DNA of 64,000 bases from Wuchereria bancrofti (Eukaryota > Nematoda > Chromadorea > Rhabditida > Onchocercidae): assembly GCA_005281725.1 (NCBI GenBank), contig SSBO01000007.1, positions 4,870,031-4,934,030 on the forward strand. The letters run 5' to 3'. Shown piece after piece: positions 24,774 to 36,853 of this stretch (the stretch's first letter is position 1; each line of letters opens with the position of its first letter). Below the pieces are notes generated by a model. It was not told where the DNA came from. It ran no database searches and saw only the letters and a list, made by a program, of their open reading frames with translations. The translations under genes were made by a program, and so were the position numbers.

Positions 24774-25914
24774 CTTGAAAATGAATTTTGTGTTCTAGCA
24801 TTACTTTGTTTTCAATATCCTTTGATTAGATTCTAATCGTTTCAGTTAGACGAAGGTCAAAGAGCAATGCGTGTTTATCATCTGAAACTAACGTTATGAT
24901 ATTAAAAATGGATATTTTGTCAACTTTTAGGCTAACATCTTAGTTAATTTTTTTTTTTTTTTGTTTTGAATATTTTATCTCCCTCAAAATTAAACAGTCA
25001 TCTTGTTTCAGCAAATTATTTCTTGTCCTATCCTTTGTGAAATTTCAAAATCTTCCTTAGATTTATATTTAAATGCATGCAAAATTCAGAAATTATAATG
25101 ACTCAATTAACTGTTCTTTTTTGATTTTATTAGTTATCATCTATCAACAATTTTTTAAAATACTATCAGGTTATTTTGACAAATAAATTGTAAGGTTTCT
25201 TTGATTTTATAGCAAGTATTATGCGCGACTATAGTATTTTTTGAAGCGTAAACAAGTATCTAAAGTGAGCAGCGAGGTATATCAAATTATCTGGAATGAC
25301 AAAATCGACAAAATCAATGAACCTGCTGGCTATTACTATATTAAATAAAGATTTGAGAATCTTCTGCTCTCATAAACAAGAAATCACATTTTAAAGAAAT
25401 TTCTTTTCCAATTCCATTTTCATAATCACTTATAATTATTAATGCCATAAGTGTGACTTGACAGTATTGAGAGATATAAAACATAGGGGAAATGATAAGA
25501 CAAGCGTTATATTTATATTCATTCATATTTACAAATAATGCACAAGATCGCAATAAGATTATAAATTATCTGCATTTATAGGCTTTCCTAGTGGCAGAGT
25601 TCATGTTAGATGTAATACGTCAAACGTGGTGGGTTTGCGACAAAAGCTTTCTCTGCTCGAAGAGTTTGTACTCTGTTTTGCTTTCCATTTGTTGGATATT
25701 GTTGATAAAAGCAAAAAATGAGGCGTTTCACTTCATTATCATAATGCATTCAGATTGTTTAGACCAATCGACGAAATACCTAAAATTGCGGAGCATGGCT
25801 CCATTTCCACTGAAAATTTGTTTTTTTAAATCGGATCGCAGACATATCAACGAGCGACTTAGAGTACATTAGACCATCCCAATATTAATTAACGTTTTTA
25901 TCTTATTGGAGATA

Positions 25915-28068
25915 ATGCAAGCGGTATCATATCAGGTTAATCCAGAATATGCTAAATTATCGCAAATAGTTCCCGGTCTCTTCATATGTGGTATTAGCGA
26001 ATTAAATCGACATAATGTTGAAAGAAATGGAATAACGATGATCATTAATGCAACTAATGAAGTTAGTTGTACTTCAAAAAATTCTTATGAATCAGAAAAT
26101 TATAAAATACTTCGGGGCTTGTCAAATTATTTCTTAAATTTCTTAATTGATGATCGGTGAAGAATCATCAAAAGGATGACAGAGTGGCCAAAATGCTTAG
26201 TATTTATCTGCTGTCCGATACTGGATGACCCTGATATTCTCAGCACATGTGTAACTAATTTACAAAATATTTTATAACCTCTTCAAACTTTTTCTCTGAA
26301 TAAATAAGCCCATTGTTCCGAATGTTGAAATTTGCTGAAGGCCATGTTATAAAAAGCAGCAATATAATTAAGCCTTACCGATCTTTTCGCGTGAGACTAA
26401 TTTAAAATAATTTTGTTTTCGTTTGAAACTAAGAAAGAAAACTTTTCTCCTTTGTACTTTCCGCTTATTTTCCTTGTTACCACTTTCTCTGCCACTTTAT
26501 CTTGAGTAATCACTAAACTGATTATTCAGACATAAGAAACTTTTTTTTTCCTTTAAACAATTTCATGCTTCAGTGACCAGTAATTAGCGAAACGATTTGG
26601 TTATTTAAGTTGAACACTCATTTTTGAAATTTTTATGAATCGATGAAATTTATGAAATTCTTTGCAATGTGCAATTTTTATACTCTGCAGGTTCCTAATT
26701 TGAAAACGCTGGGCAATATTCTCCGTATAAAATTATGGATCGATGACACACCAGAAACTGATATTTACCTTCATCTTGAAGCTGTTAGTGATCAGGTTGG
26801 ATAGTCTTCCACTTTTTTTCTTGTGAACGTCGTTTAAAAAGAAAAATGAATAAAATAGCAATTTTATCCTAATTCAAAATTTCCTAACTTTAATTCATGT
26901 TGAAAATGCATTAGCTTAATCTTTAGTAATTAAAATATTTAATCATTAGTAACAAAAAAATAAAATAAAAAACTAAAATACTTTAGCAATTAATTAAAAA
27001 AAGTTTAAAAAAATGAATTTTTTTAAAAAAGCCTAGTCTTTAGTAATTAGAAAAAAGATAAAAATTTCTGAAATGGGACTAAATCTCGTACAATTCTGTT
27101 GCTGCTGACATCAGTAATGTCATTTTCGCAATTGTCACCAGTGTTTTGAGTATGAATTGAGTAGGCTGACTATATGACCACAGCTTGCTAACATATTCAT
27201 CTATTAATGAAAAAAAATTACTTCAAATAAAGCTGACTAAGAGTACAGTGAACAAATAAAACAGTTATGGTTTGAGGAAAATATTTCAATTAATTCGTTT
27301 TTTTTTTTTTTTGAAAACCTATATTCAGAGTTCGACGTGTTCCTCTTACTCTTGTCCAAAATCTATTTTGATATCGATTAGAATATCAAAAAGTAATCAC
27401 AGTGATAGCATAACTTAAAAATTTTGCTCTCGTGATTTAACTTGTTTAAGACAGTCCTCAGTAATAATATTGTCCCATACCGATTCATCTTAGTGATGAT
27501 CGTTCATCATTGTTGAGAATTTTGAATGATTTCATTTATTTCAAAAAATCTTTGACAAATAGACAATTACAGATAGAAACAGTTATAGCCGATGGTGGAG
27601 CAGTGCTAGTTCACTGCGTCGCGGGTGTCTCACGATCAGCCACAATTTGTCTCGCTTTTCTTACCAAATATCGATGCCAATCACTTCGTAATGCTTACTT
27701 CTTGATGGTTTCTAAAAGACCTTTGGTCAGACCTAATATCGGTTTTTGGAGGCAACTGATCCAGTTTGAACAGGTAAACAATTCACCGTCGACATTTGTA
27801 GAGTACAATTGAAATAAGAAATTTACAACACACCAAATTTTATGAAATAGCTAAATACGAGACATAAAACTTTTAGGAAACTTTGAACAATTTTTTAATT
27901 TCAGCTTTTCTTTGAAATTAAATCTAACTACCATTTTTTCAGGAAATCAAACATGCTCCAGCTTCAGTAAGGATGGTATATGATGAAGCTCAGGCTGATC
28001 ATTTGTTACCTGATGTCTACTTGGAGCAGACAGTCCGACCTGTGAAACCTTTGTGGATAAAAAAATAG
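25915..28068 (+). CDS. Atypical dual-specificity phosphatase, DUSP14/18/21-like (copy 1)
   Basis: Four exons: 25915-26061, 26691-26795, 27573-27773, 27943-28068 (192 aa, the usual size for small atypical DUSPs). It dephosphorylates phospho-Tyr/Ser/Thr. Seen: VNPEYAKLSQIVPGLFICGI (the usual N-terminal beta strands), IINATNEVPNLK, LWIDDTP with the likely general-acid Asp, then the P-loop VHCVAGVSRSA (Cys99, Arg105), and RPLVRPNIGFWRQL, the family's AYxx...RPxxRPNxGFxxQL signature. There is no CDC25-like docking domain. It is the most diverged of three tandem copies, with a different C-terminal exon ending VKPLWIKK. Substrate unknown. Confidence 0.9.
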
Positions 28069-31000
28069 CCAGTGTTTTGTCGCTTTTCCTTAGTATACTA
28101 GCTCATTCACTTTCAGCTCTTTAATTTCTTAAATCGAAGTGGAATTTCTTTTTCGAAGCTTAATTCGTGCAGATGATGCTTACCGTATATCAAATTAGAA
28201 CTACAGTTAGCGACAGTTTTAGACCTTAAAATTCCTCATTCTTCTCTTGATTCATAATGAATTACAATTTGTCATCTATTCATAACATCGACAGATTAAC
28301 AAATAAATTCAACACATTTTCCTTTCAACAATATTCATCATCTATTTATTAGCTGCGAAGAGTTTTTCAAAAACAACTAAACTCAGATAATGATATGTTA
28401 AGGGTGTTTTTACTCTTAAAATAGCAAGAATATTAAGTGAGTTAATATTAAGTCATAATCTATATTTTAGGAGAATTCCATTTTAATGAAATGTGCTCTT
28501 TTTTTGATTGTAGGATATATTTTTAAGCAATAAAAATTCGACCAGTCATGATAATTACTTATGAAATGTATTCCTACGAGCAGTTTATCAAAAATGAACT
28601 GCTTTTCTCTCCTTGGAAAATTTCAAGAGATTTCTAATTAATTAAACTGCGGATTCCATATTGTTCTCTGATGTTTCATCAAATACGATTTTGATATGCA
28701 AAGCAAAGAAGGTTCTCTTAAACTCAGCAAAACTTGCTGACTTTCGTCATATCATAAAATTTCCGTGCAAAAGCAAAAGTATGCAACAAGCATTTTTTAC
28801 GGTTTAATTCAAATTTGCTTTTGTGTTATTCAGCAATCGCATGGAGAAGAATCTTTGTAACACTAAATGTAGCTGCTTATTTAAGTTGCATTATTTGCAA
28901 ATTAAATTATCGATTAAAATGAAGACGTTGTGATTATTGTCATTTTTTTAAAAACTGTTCAAATTTTTTTCAAATGAATTATCGTCCATTTTTGCTACTT
29001 TATTCTTTAATCTTGCTTCCATATATGTTCTTCCGTTTTGCATTTTTGATACTTTTCTTGACATTCAGATGTAAAAAGTTTGTTTTCTTAGATTTCGTAT
29101 ATTTCTCCCCACTTAATCAATATTTATCATTTCTATTTCTCTTTGCCTTTTCAATTCCAATTCTGTTCGTTTCTAATTTTTTCCTCAGTTTTTTTATTAA
29201 TATCATTGTTGCTTTTTCTATTTGATGATACTCACTCATAATCATTTTTTTTTATGGAGTTATTTACAGGTATCATTGTCTTTATCATAACTACGTAAAG
29301 AAGAGTGTCAAGAAATATTTTTAGACAATCATTTTTTTTTGGAGTAAGAATAATAATGAAAATTCTTCCTTTCCTTAATTAAGAAAATCAAGCATAAGAT
29401 GTCCTTACTTTGCATTAAATTATCAATTATGTATAGAACCATCATCTTCTGTCTTCTGTCATATGAAATTCAGCCTTTCTATCAAGTTTCAGAATTACTT
29501 TTTTCCCCCTTCTTGCTTAAAATATTGAAGAATTGCCATTCCAATGTGTGCGACATTAAAAACTGCAAAAGCGATCTAATAAAAATAAAATTTTACTTTC
29601 CAAACCATTTTTCAACACTCGAAATGTAGTTCAGTAATTTTTGGAGTTTAGAACACATTCATAGCAGTTATCTTTTGACACACTGTTGACAGAGCTGTTC
29701 AGTGCAATAAAATTGAAAAAAAAAAGTTCAATTAAACAAAGGAGATTAGTTTAAGAGCGCTATCACTACTACTAATACTAAAAAGAAATCCTTTGATTCC
29801 AGTTCCAGTACTGATAAGCCTGAATATATAAATATTTTCTCGCCAAAATGAAGAAAGCTTTTAAACTTTAACTTATTACTGTCAACAACTATTGTAAGTC
29901 AAGTAATTAATAACTAATCATTTATCATAGATCACATAAGATAAATTTTTTGATTACCAAAAATTTTTTGATGCTTTTGCTACAGAATTTTGATATTAGT
30001 GGAAAAGCTGTATAATTTCATTGATTATCATTTTTTGCGAGACTCACAGCGAGGAGAAGGACTAAAAATAGAAACTAGGAACTAGGTCCGTGTCAGCTAT
30101 TTTTATTGCACTCTTGTCGAAGGTAAAAAATTGTTTAAAGAATACATTCAGAATTCCAGCAACTCTCCTCACACATAATTTATCTGTTGTAATTTGAAGA
30201 ATAAAACATACATTTCTTAGCAGTTCTTGCTACAGAGGAATATTTATCAGTTCATATTGTAGACATAACCATCGTATCAGTTCACCTGCGATCCTGCTGT
30301 TAAGGACATTTTTGAAAAAACAAAGCTTTGCTTCTCTTTGACTTCGAATCTTTCAATTTTTTCCCATTTTTCTTTCTCTGATTTCACTGCCTGAGTAACA
30401 AGCATAATTGACCTTTTGAGCCTACTGATCACTTAATGAATCTTTTGTTATTGTTTTATTATTGGCCATTTCTATATTTAACAATAATATCTTTTCACAC
30501 GATATTTGAGCAATTTAAGGAGCAATTCAACAAGTATTGTACTTTTTCTCATAGCATGTACATAGATAGATATTTCGTCTTCTCCTTCTCTCCTTGTCTC
30601 AGCAAAGTCCGCGGAGAACAAATTGTAAAATAGATCGGAAGAGATAGAGGCAGGGGATGCATCAAACTTTCATCAGTTGTTCACATGAATTTATGATGTA
30701 ATGTACTTGCTGATAACTGATAACTGGTTCACTCATTAACTCATTAGAACCAATGAGAGGTGGGTGTGTTCCATTCCTACGCCTCTTTATAAAATACCGA
30801 ATGATGGTGAGTGCAAAGTTTCTTTCGTCCCTGCAAATCCCGCGATGTCATTTTGATCTTATCCATGGCATAAGCGAATCCCTCTCGGATTACTTTTGGT
30901 GAAATCTCTCAAATTCATCTCTCAGTTGCGTAGTTTTTAAATACCTTTTCGTGAACAAAAGTATATTAATTACCTCTGCAGAAGTCCCATATATTCACAT

Positions 31001-31073
31001 TTCCTGGTTTCGCTATTTTCTATTGTTTTCATTTTTGATTGTCTGATTATTTTCAGGACTTATCATCCATAGC
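28069..31073. other. Intergenic between DUSP copies 1 and 2
   Basis: Only low-complexity, hydrophobic frames occur (for example 28974-29225 and 29399-29629), typical of T-rich DNA. No RNA gene was seen. An acceptor TTTTCAG at 31050-31056, 17 bases before the next ATG, is a likely spliced-leader site. Confidence 0.4.
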
Positions 31074-32351
31074 ATGGTGGTCATAGACAAAAAAGACTGT
31101 CATACTATGCCCTTTGCATCATTCCAAATTAATCCGGTTCCAGAATATGACGAAATTACTGAACTGATTCCTCAACTGTATATTTGTGGTGCAAGCTCAT
31201 TGACTTTGAATAATATGAACAAATATAATATCTCATTAATTATAAATGCCACTACTGAGGTTTGTTTTGAAATTGGTAATTTGCCTAAAAATTATTAGGG
31301 CGAAATTTTTTAACAATAGATCAACTTTTTTTCGAATTTTCAAAAATTCAATTTTTCTTCCAAATCCTTAAATTCCTCAAAAGATTACAAATAACAATTT
31401 ATATTTTTTTTTATAAATCTAAGAAATTTTGAAGGAGTGGTGTGAATGTTATAGGTGCCTAGTGTACGATCTCTTGGATCAATACCACGAATAAAATTAT
31501 GGCTAGATGATACACCATCAACTAATATTTATCAATATTTCGATCTTATCAGCGACCAGGTGAACTTTCCTTCAACTATGACAATGGAATTTTAGAACTG
31601 AGTAAACTATTATTATTATTCGTTACAAATAAATTGTTACAAATATCAATTAAGTTTTCAAAAGTCCAGATTACAGATTGAAACAATGATAGCAAGTGGT
31701 GGCAATGTATTGGTGCACTGTGTGGCCGGGATATCGCGATCTGCTACTATTTGCCTTGCCTTTCTCACTAAATTCTGCTGCAAATCACTCAGGCAAGCCT
31801 ACCAACTGATGGCTCAAAAACGGCCATTTGTCAGGCCTAATATCGGATTTTGGCGTCAGCTGATCATTTACGAACATGTATGTTGCAAAACTGTCATTTA
31901 AATTCCGAAATTATTACTGAAAAATTTATATCCAATCCATACATACTAAATTTTACTTAGCGCAATCCTTAGTTGTTTCCTCATGAACAAACATTTTTAA
32001 GGCGAAATTTTTAAAAAACTATTGAATAAAAGCTTTTTATTCATCTTTAACACTTGTAGGAAGTAAAGAATGGTGTTACATCGGTGAATTTCGTTCGAAG
32101 CAGAGAAGATCCAGAAAATGTTTTGCCGGATGTCTATCTCCAAGTGAGTGGCCAGCATTAGAAATAGCATTTTGTTCAGATTTAGTTAAATTTTTTTCAA
32201 AAATTTAAAAAAAATCCAAATATATCCAGTTGTCTATTTTTCATCAAAGACGTTTGTTGAATCATGCGGAGGGTGGTGGTTTTCCAGTGATAAACAGAAA
32301 TTTCAACCGATACTGGAAACGGTGTCGGAAAGCACTGAAGTACGAGCTTAA
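31074..32351 (+). CDS. Atypical dual-specificity phosphatase (copy 2)
   Basis: Five exons: 31074-31259, 31455-31559, 31677-31877, 32060-32143, 32250-32351 (225 aa). Exons 2 and 3 have exactly the same lengths (105 and 201) as in the other two copies. Active-site loop VHCVAGISRSA (Cys112), general-acid segment LWLDDTP, tail motif RPFVRPNIGFWRQL. The start is the first ATG after an acceptor at 31056; Met12 (31107) would align better with the other copies. The C-terminal exon was placed because KFQPILETVSESTEVRA matches the end of copy 3. Reading through the exon 4 donor (CAA|GTGAGT) instead gives a short tail ending at 32161. The 57 nt over the P-loop are identical to copy 3. Confidence 0.88.
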
Positions 32352-35300
32352 TCGCCACAGTTTCTTTTTCTGATAAAGTTATGCGCTTGGGACATAAATT
32401 TCCGCACATGCCGGAAACTTGAATATTTCCAGTTCTAATTTTAGTCGATGCAACGTATAACAAATCCATTAATTCTTTCGCTTGTTTGTTTTTAGTTTTA
32501 TAAATTTATGTGAACATTGTGGCATAGTTTTGCTGATGCGTGTGACTATCAATTCCAAAGCTTTACCAGTTGAATAGATTAGATAGTGAACTATTTGAGG
32601 TTTATAAGCAAATTTTTCACAAAAAAAAGAAAATATTTTATTAAAAATCAACTCGAACTCAATTTTGCATCAAAAAGTTCCACGGGTACGATTAGAATTA
32701 ATGAATTTGAAACAGTTATATCTATCAAAAGTCACTATTAAATTTACTTATAATTAAGCGTTTAATACTAGTGAATTTTGAATCTGATTAAATATCAAAT
32801 GATAAAAGCATTGCCTGTAAAATCTTAAATTGCAATGTTGAATGTCATCAAATTCATTAGTAATGACTCCATTAGGCTGACTTAAAATCATGGCGCATTT
32901 GTAAGTTAATAATTACTGTCTGCCAAAACTTTATGCATTTTACGTACGGTAAGTTCAGATAAGTTATTTTCATATTTTCGAATTTTTTGATAATTTATAA
33001 ATAATTTAACAATAAATATGGATTTAATACTGGAAATTACAATAAATTGTATTTTTTGTTCAAATAAAAACAATATGGAAGGCTTTTTACGATAAATTTA
33101 AAAAGAATTTGAAAAATGTACTGTAGAGTTAAAACTGATGAGATAAATGCATTCAACTTTTTGATATTACTATTACTGTAGTGGAAAGAAGTGGAAAAAA
33201 AGGGAAATTGAGTCATCGAAGATAAACTGAAATGTATGAGAGAGATAAAAAAGATTAACCGAAATAGTGGAATTCTAAAAGTAAAGACAAAGAAGATAAG
33301 AGAAATAATAAAAACAATTAATTTAAATTTAAGCAGAAAACTTAGTTTTCTCATCCATTTCCATTAAACCTTCATTGTTATTATATTCATCAGCTCACTT
33401 GTAAGGAGCACGCTGAATGTCCTTTCCGACAAGTTAAAGCTGTAATTAATTAGAAGTTAACTCTTATCAAATCGCTTACAAACCAAGAGAATGAGACCAA
33501 AAAACTTGATGGAATAGCCATTTCTGTGTCGCACCTTTTTATAACATACAGGATTAAGTCCGTTTTCATTTAAATGTCATATATTTGGTGAGCTAACATT
33601 TTGTGAAATATTGAGCTGAGGTGGAAAATTATTGATCTGCAATCTAATGTTAGTCTTTCAAAAAACGTTTGCTAATAGAATCTAAATAAAAAAAATTAAG
33701 TTAGATTGCCTAACACAATAAATCGCAGTTTGCAGACTTATTGGATAATTGAATCATGCAGAAATACTTGGTGCAGTTACTTTTATTCATGAACTCTATT
33801 ATAAATTTTTAAAAGTTTTACGAACTTTGAAAATCGAGAAAAAAAAAGGCTTCACTATTTTTTGAAACACAACACTTGCATGCAATTTGATTTATGATGT
33901 GTTCTATTTTTCATTAAGTCCTATTTATAGCAAAAAATCGGTTGTCTTCAATATATAGCCCCGCAATGTGGAATTAAAACGCACTGCGGCAACTTCAAGT
34001 TGAAATGTAAAAAGGAGAAAAGTTTGAATGCCACTGTTTATAACTATAAAATTTTTGTCACCTTTCGCCCAATAATGCCTGAGGGAATGATTTAATGTAT
34101 GTATACGAACAGTAGAAAAAAACATTTCACTCTGTTCACATCAGTGGCCCTATGCAAATGATTCACAAGGTTGAAAATATTTTCCGCTGAATATCACGTG
34201 AATTTTTGCGGAAATTTTGGAGTTACATAATTGAAAAAGCGATGAGTTGATTTGTTGCTATGATTGCTAATGTTCTTCTTTCCAGTACTTACCCATTGGA
34301 AGTAGAATTATCGAAAAACGAAGGGAGAGGGTTAGTTTTAATAAATAGTTGCTTATTGATATTAATCAACTTGAGTCCATATCACAGCCCGTCTGCTTCG
34401 TCTTCTTCCACGACTTCAGCAAAACAACTTTTTTTATTTATTCTCAGAGCTGTCCCACCTTACAAATAATGCTACTCCAGCTTTGCATTATCTTTTCTGC
34501 AAACAACAAAACATTGGCATAAGGAAGTAGAAAGAGAAATAAGAAGAGGAAAAACAGGAAAGGAAGAAAAAAGAATTACAAAAAGTAAAGTTTTTTTACA
34601 ATAAGAGTCGAAAAGACTTCGCCAATTGGAAGAGATTTTTTAGCATCTGAAATAACAAATTTTATTTTTTCAAGTAATGTCATCAAGAATACACTCTTAG
34701 GCACTTCTTCCCTATCGTTGGGAATAGAATTACCCCACTGAAAGTAGTAGAATTATCGAGAAAAGGTTAATTTTAATTGACAAAATAGTTTTCTTTTTTA
34801 ACTTTGGAAAGGTGCCCGTTGCATTCTGTGAGGATATGATTAAAATATGTACGAAAGATGATGATATGACACATTTGGTAGTACAACTCGATATAGCAAA
34901 TTATTTGTTTGTTTTGAATGATATGCCTTTTGTCTTATTAAATACCAAAAATGAATATACATAAAAACATATCTAAAGTTATTAGAAGTTTTCAGTGAAC
35001 TTGAATTTGTTATGCAAATTATTTGTTTATTTGTAATCCTGTAGTACTGAGAAGCATTACGTAATCAGTCGATTATATACTTCAACTTGCCGAGGTAATA
35101 TGATGATTTTTACATATGAAATGCTAATTTATGTAATAAATCATAGTAACACAACAATGCATTGCATAGGCTTTAGTCAACTAGAGAAAACATTTCTGTT
35201 ATTTGTGCAGCAATTCCATGGAAATTTAAGTTTCATAGACTGAGAGGGAGAGATGTCAAAGTACCTGGGTACGAAATGGAAATTTTGAACAGTTTGTGCT

Positions 35301-36853
35301 CATCCAAACTTGGCCAAAAACTAAGATGCTGAAAACTTTCTTTTTTCACTTCAGAGATAATAATTATTCACTGGCTGAGAGGAAAAATTATGATGGCTGA
35401 TTGATCGAATGTTTTTTTAATTCATTGGTTCATCTTTCTGATAGTGAATATATTACGAAGTACTACGAACATTTAAAAGTACAGAAGATCGAAACAAGCT
35501 GCAAATACTTCGATTAATATCTAATATTATTGCCGAAAGTTTTAGGAAAATCAAATTCCTGGTGTCATGAAAAATCAACCTTTTGGTGTGAGTTACTATG
35601 TCCTCGAAATTGGATCTTTGCCGTTATAATAAGGGATAAGATGAATAAAGATTCGGAAAAATATTTTTCTGAAAATGTCAACCTTTTGCAGCGAATGCTT
35701 TGTCACTTAAAGCTAAGTAATAATTGCATTATTTCAAACAAAAAAAAAAAAAAAAACTCGTTAAGGATATATTAGAAATTCAGAAATAAAAACCAGCTGC
35801 ATCCTTTAAGCTAACATTTTTGATACATTATCGTTTCAAGCAATTAACATAATTTACTGCTATAGCGATTATTTGTAACTTAATCAGGAAACTAATTATA
35901 AGCAGAAGGATATACATAGCTAGTGAATTAATTAACCTAGGTGCCAAATTAACAATCTAAAAGGTAAGAAGTGAATACAGTTTACTAGGTATTCAATTAC
36001 TAGCTTGTTTATGGCAAAATGTCAACATTTCTTTTCTGAACGATTAATTGATCGATTTTTTCCATTGAATTTTTCTTGAATGAAGCACAAAGACTGCATT
36101 ATTCATTGTCTGATTTAAATATTTCGTGTTTTTAAAACTGAAATGAGTGATATATGTGCGAAATTTTGACCGTTTCCGTTTTGTTGACTTAAATTACCTG
36201 AAAGGAAATCCAGAAGTACCAGATGGAAGGGATAGGCATTTAAGTGATCAAGCAAAGAGATCACCTCACAAAACGTAGCAAGCATATGGCAAAGGACGGC
36301 GGAAGAGTCAACAAGACGAATCGGAGAGGTTGTCAATCCTAAATATTCGCCACTGGTGGTGTGGCACCCCTCCTCCACAGAGGCTGTTTGGCATTCACGT
36401 GAGTGGCATGCCTGCCGCACTCGCACACACCTGCAGCACATGCGGTGCACGTGAAACACTGTCGCAACAATAGCTGCCTGGAGAAGAAGGAATAATAATA
36501 ACACGGGCTGGTGCGTGACCAGCGCTAGTTTTTCTGCGCCTCTGATATGTGTGGATCTGTGAGGAGAGTAATATATGTAGAAGTTGCAGTCGTATATCTT
36601 ACATGATCACGTCAGATATTGAGTGGCAGTGTTTCACCTCCTGAGGTGAACTTTGTTGACGGCTTTTACGGGAGAGGACAGATCTGTAGGACCGTAACCG
36701 GTGTGACGTGACACTCTACGTATAATTACTGCTTTTTAGGGCAGGACTTTTTTACATTTATGAAATATTTTCATTCTTTAATCATGAAATGAGAACATCT
36801 TCAATAAAATAAGCAGTGTAAAAATTCCAACTTCCAGCAGAATTCTCCGAAAA
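32352..36853. other. Intergenic between DUSP copies 2 and 3
   Basis: No recognised gene in 4.5 kb. Frames at 33037-33354 (-) and 35530-35775 (+) are short and low-complexity. The interval 36200-36720 is clearly more GC-rich and is described separately. Confidence 0.4.
36200..36720. promoter_or_regulatory. GC-richer island upstream of DUSP copy 3
   Basis: It stands out from the AT-rich surroundings. It holds a perfect palindrome TTCACCTC-CT-GAGGTGAA (about 36634-36651), a CRE-like TGACGTGA near 36704, and a 129-codon minus frame (36115-36504) with a hydrophobic start and many Cys (CCRC, CHSREC). It may be the promoter or 5' region of DUSP copy 3. The minus frame could encode a small secreted protein, but nothing else supports this. 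Confidence 0.25.

Larger units (their letters stand above)
22304..25914. other. Gene-poor region between PDE1 and the first DUSP
   Basis: No recognised gene. It contains a 164-codon minus-strand open frame (22589-23083), a diverged local duplication (about 22985-23075 against 23300-23405), poly-T tracts near 24510 and 24950, a 32-nt direct repeat (24552 and 24742), and a 93-codon plus frame at 25591-25872 that I regard as chance. Confidence 0.4.

Noticed and set aside
25591..25872. 93-codon frame just before DUSP copy 1
   Set aside because: No domain, no splice link to the DUSP, and composition typical of chance frames here.
28974..29225. Hydrophobic 83-codon frame resembling a membrane protein
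   Set aside because: T-rich DNA read as Phe/Leu; no other gene signals.
32230..32390. Alternative frame LSIFHQRRLLNHAEGGG in the last exon of DUSP copy 2
   Set aside because: The other frame matches the end of DUSP copy 3 closely (KFQPILETVSESTEV against KFRPVLEPVLECVEA).
33037..33354. 105-codon minus frame rich in Phe, Ile and Lys
   Set aside because: A low-complexity product of AT-rich DNA without conservation signals.
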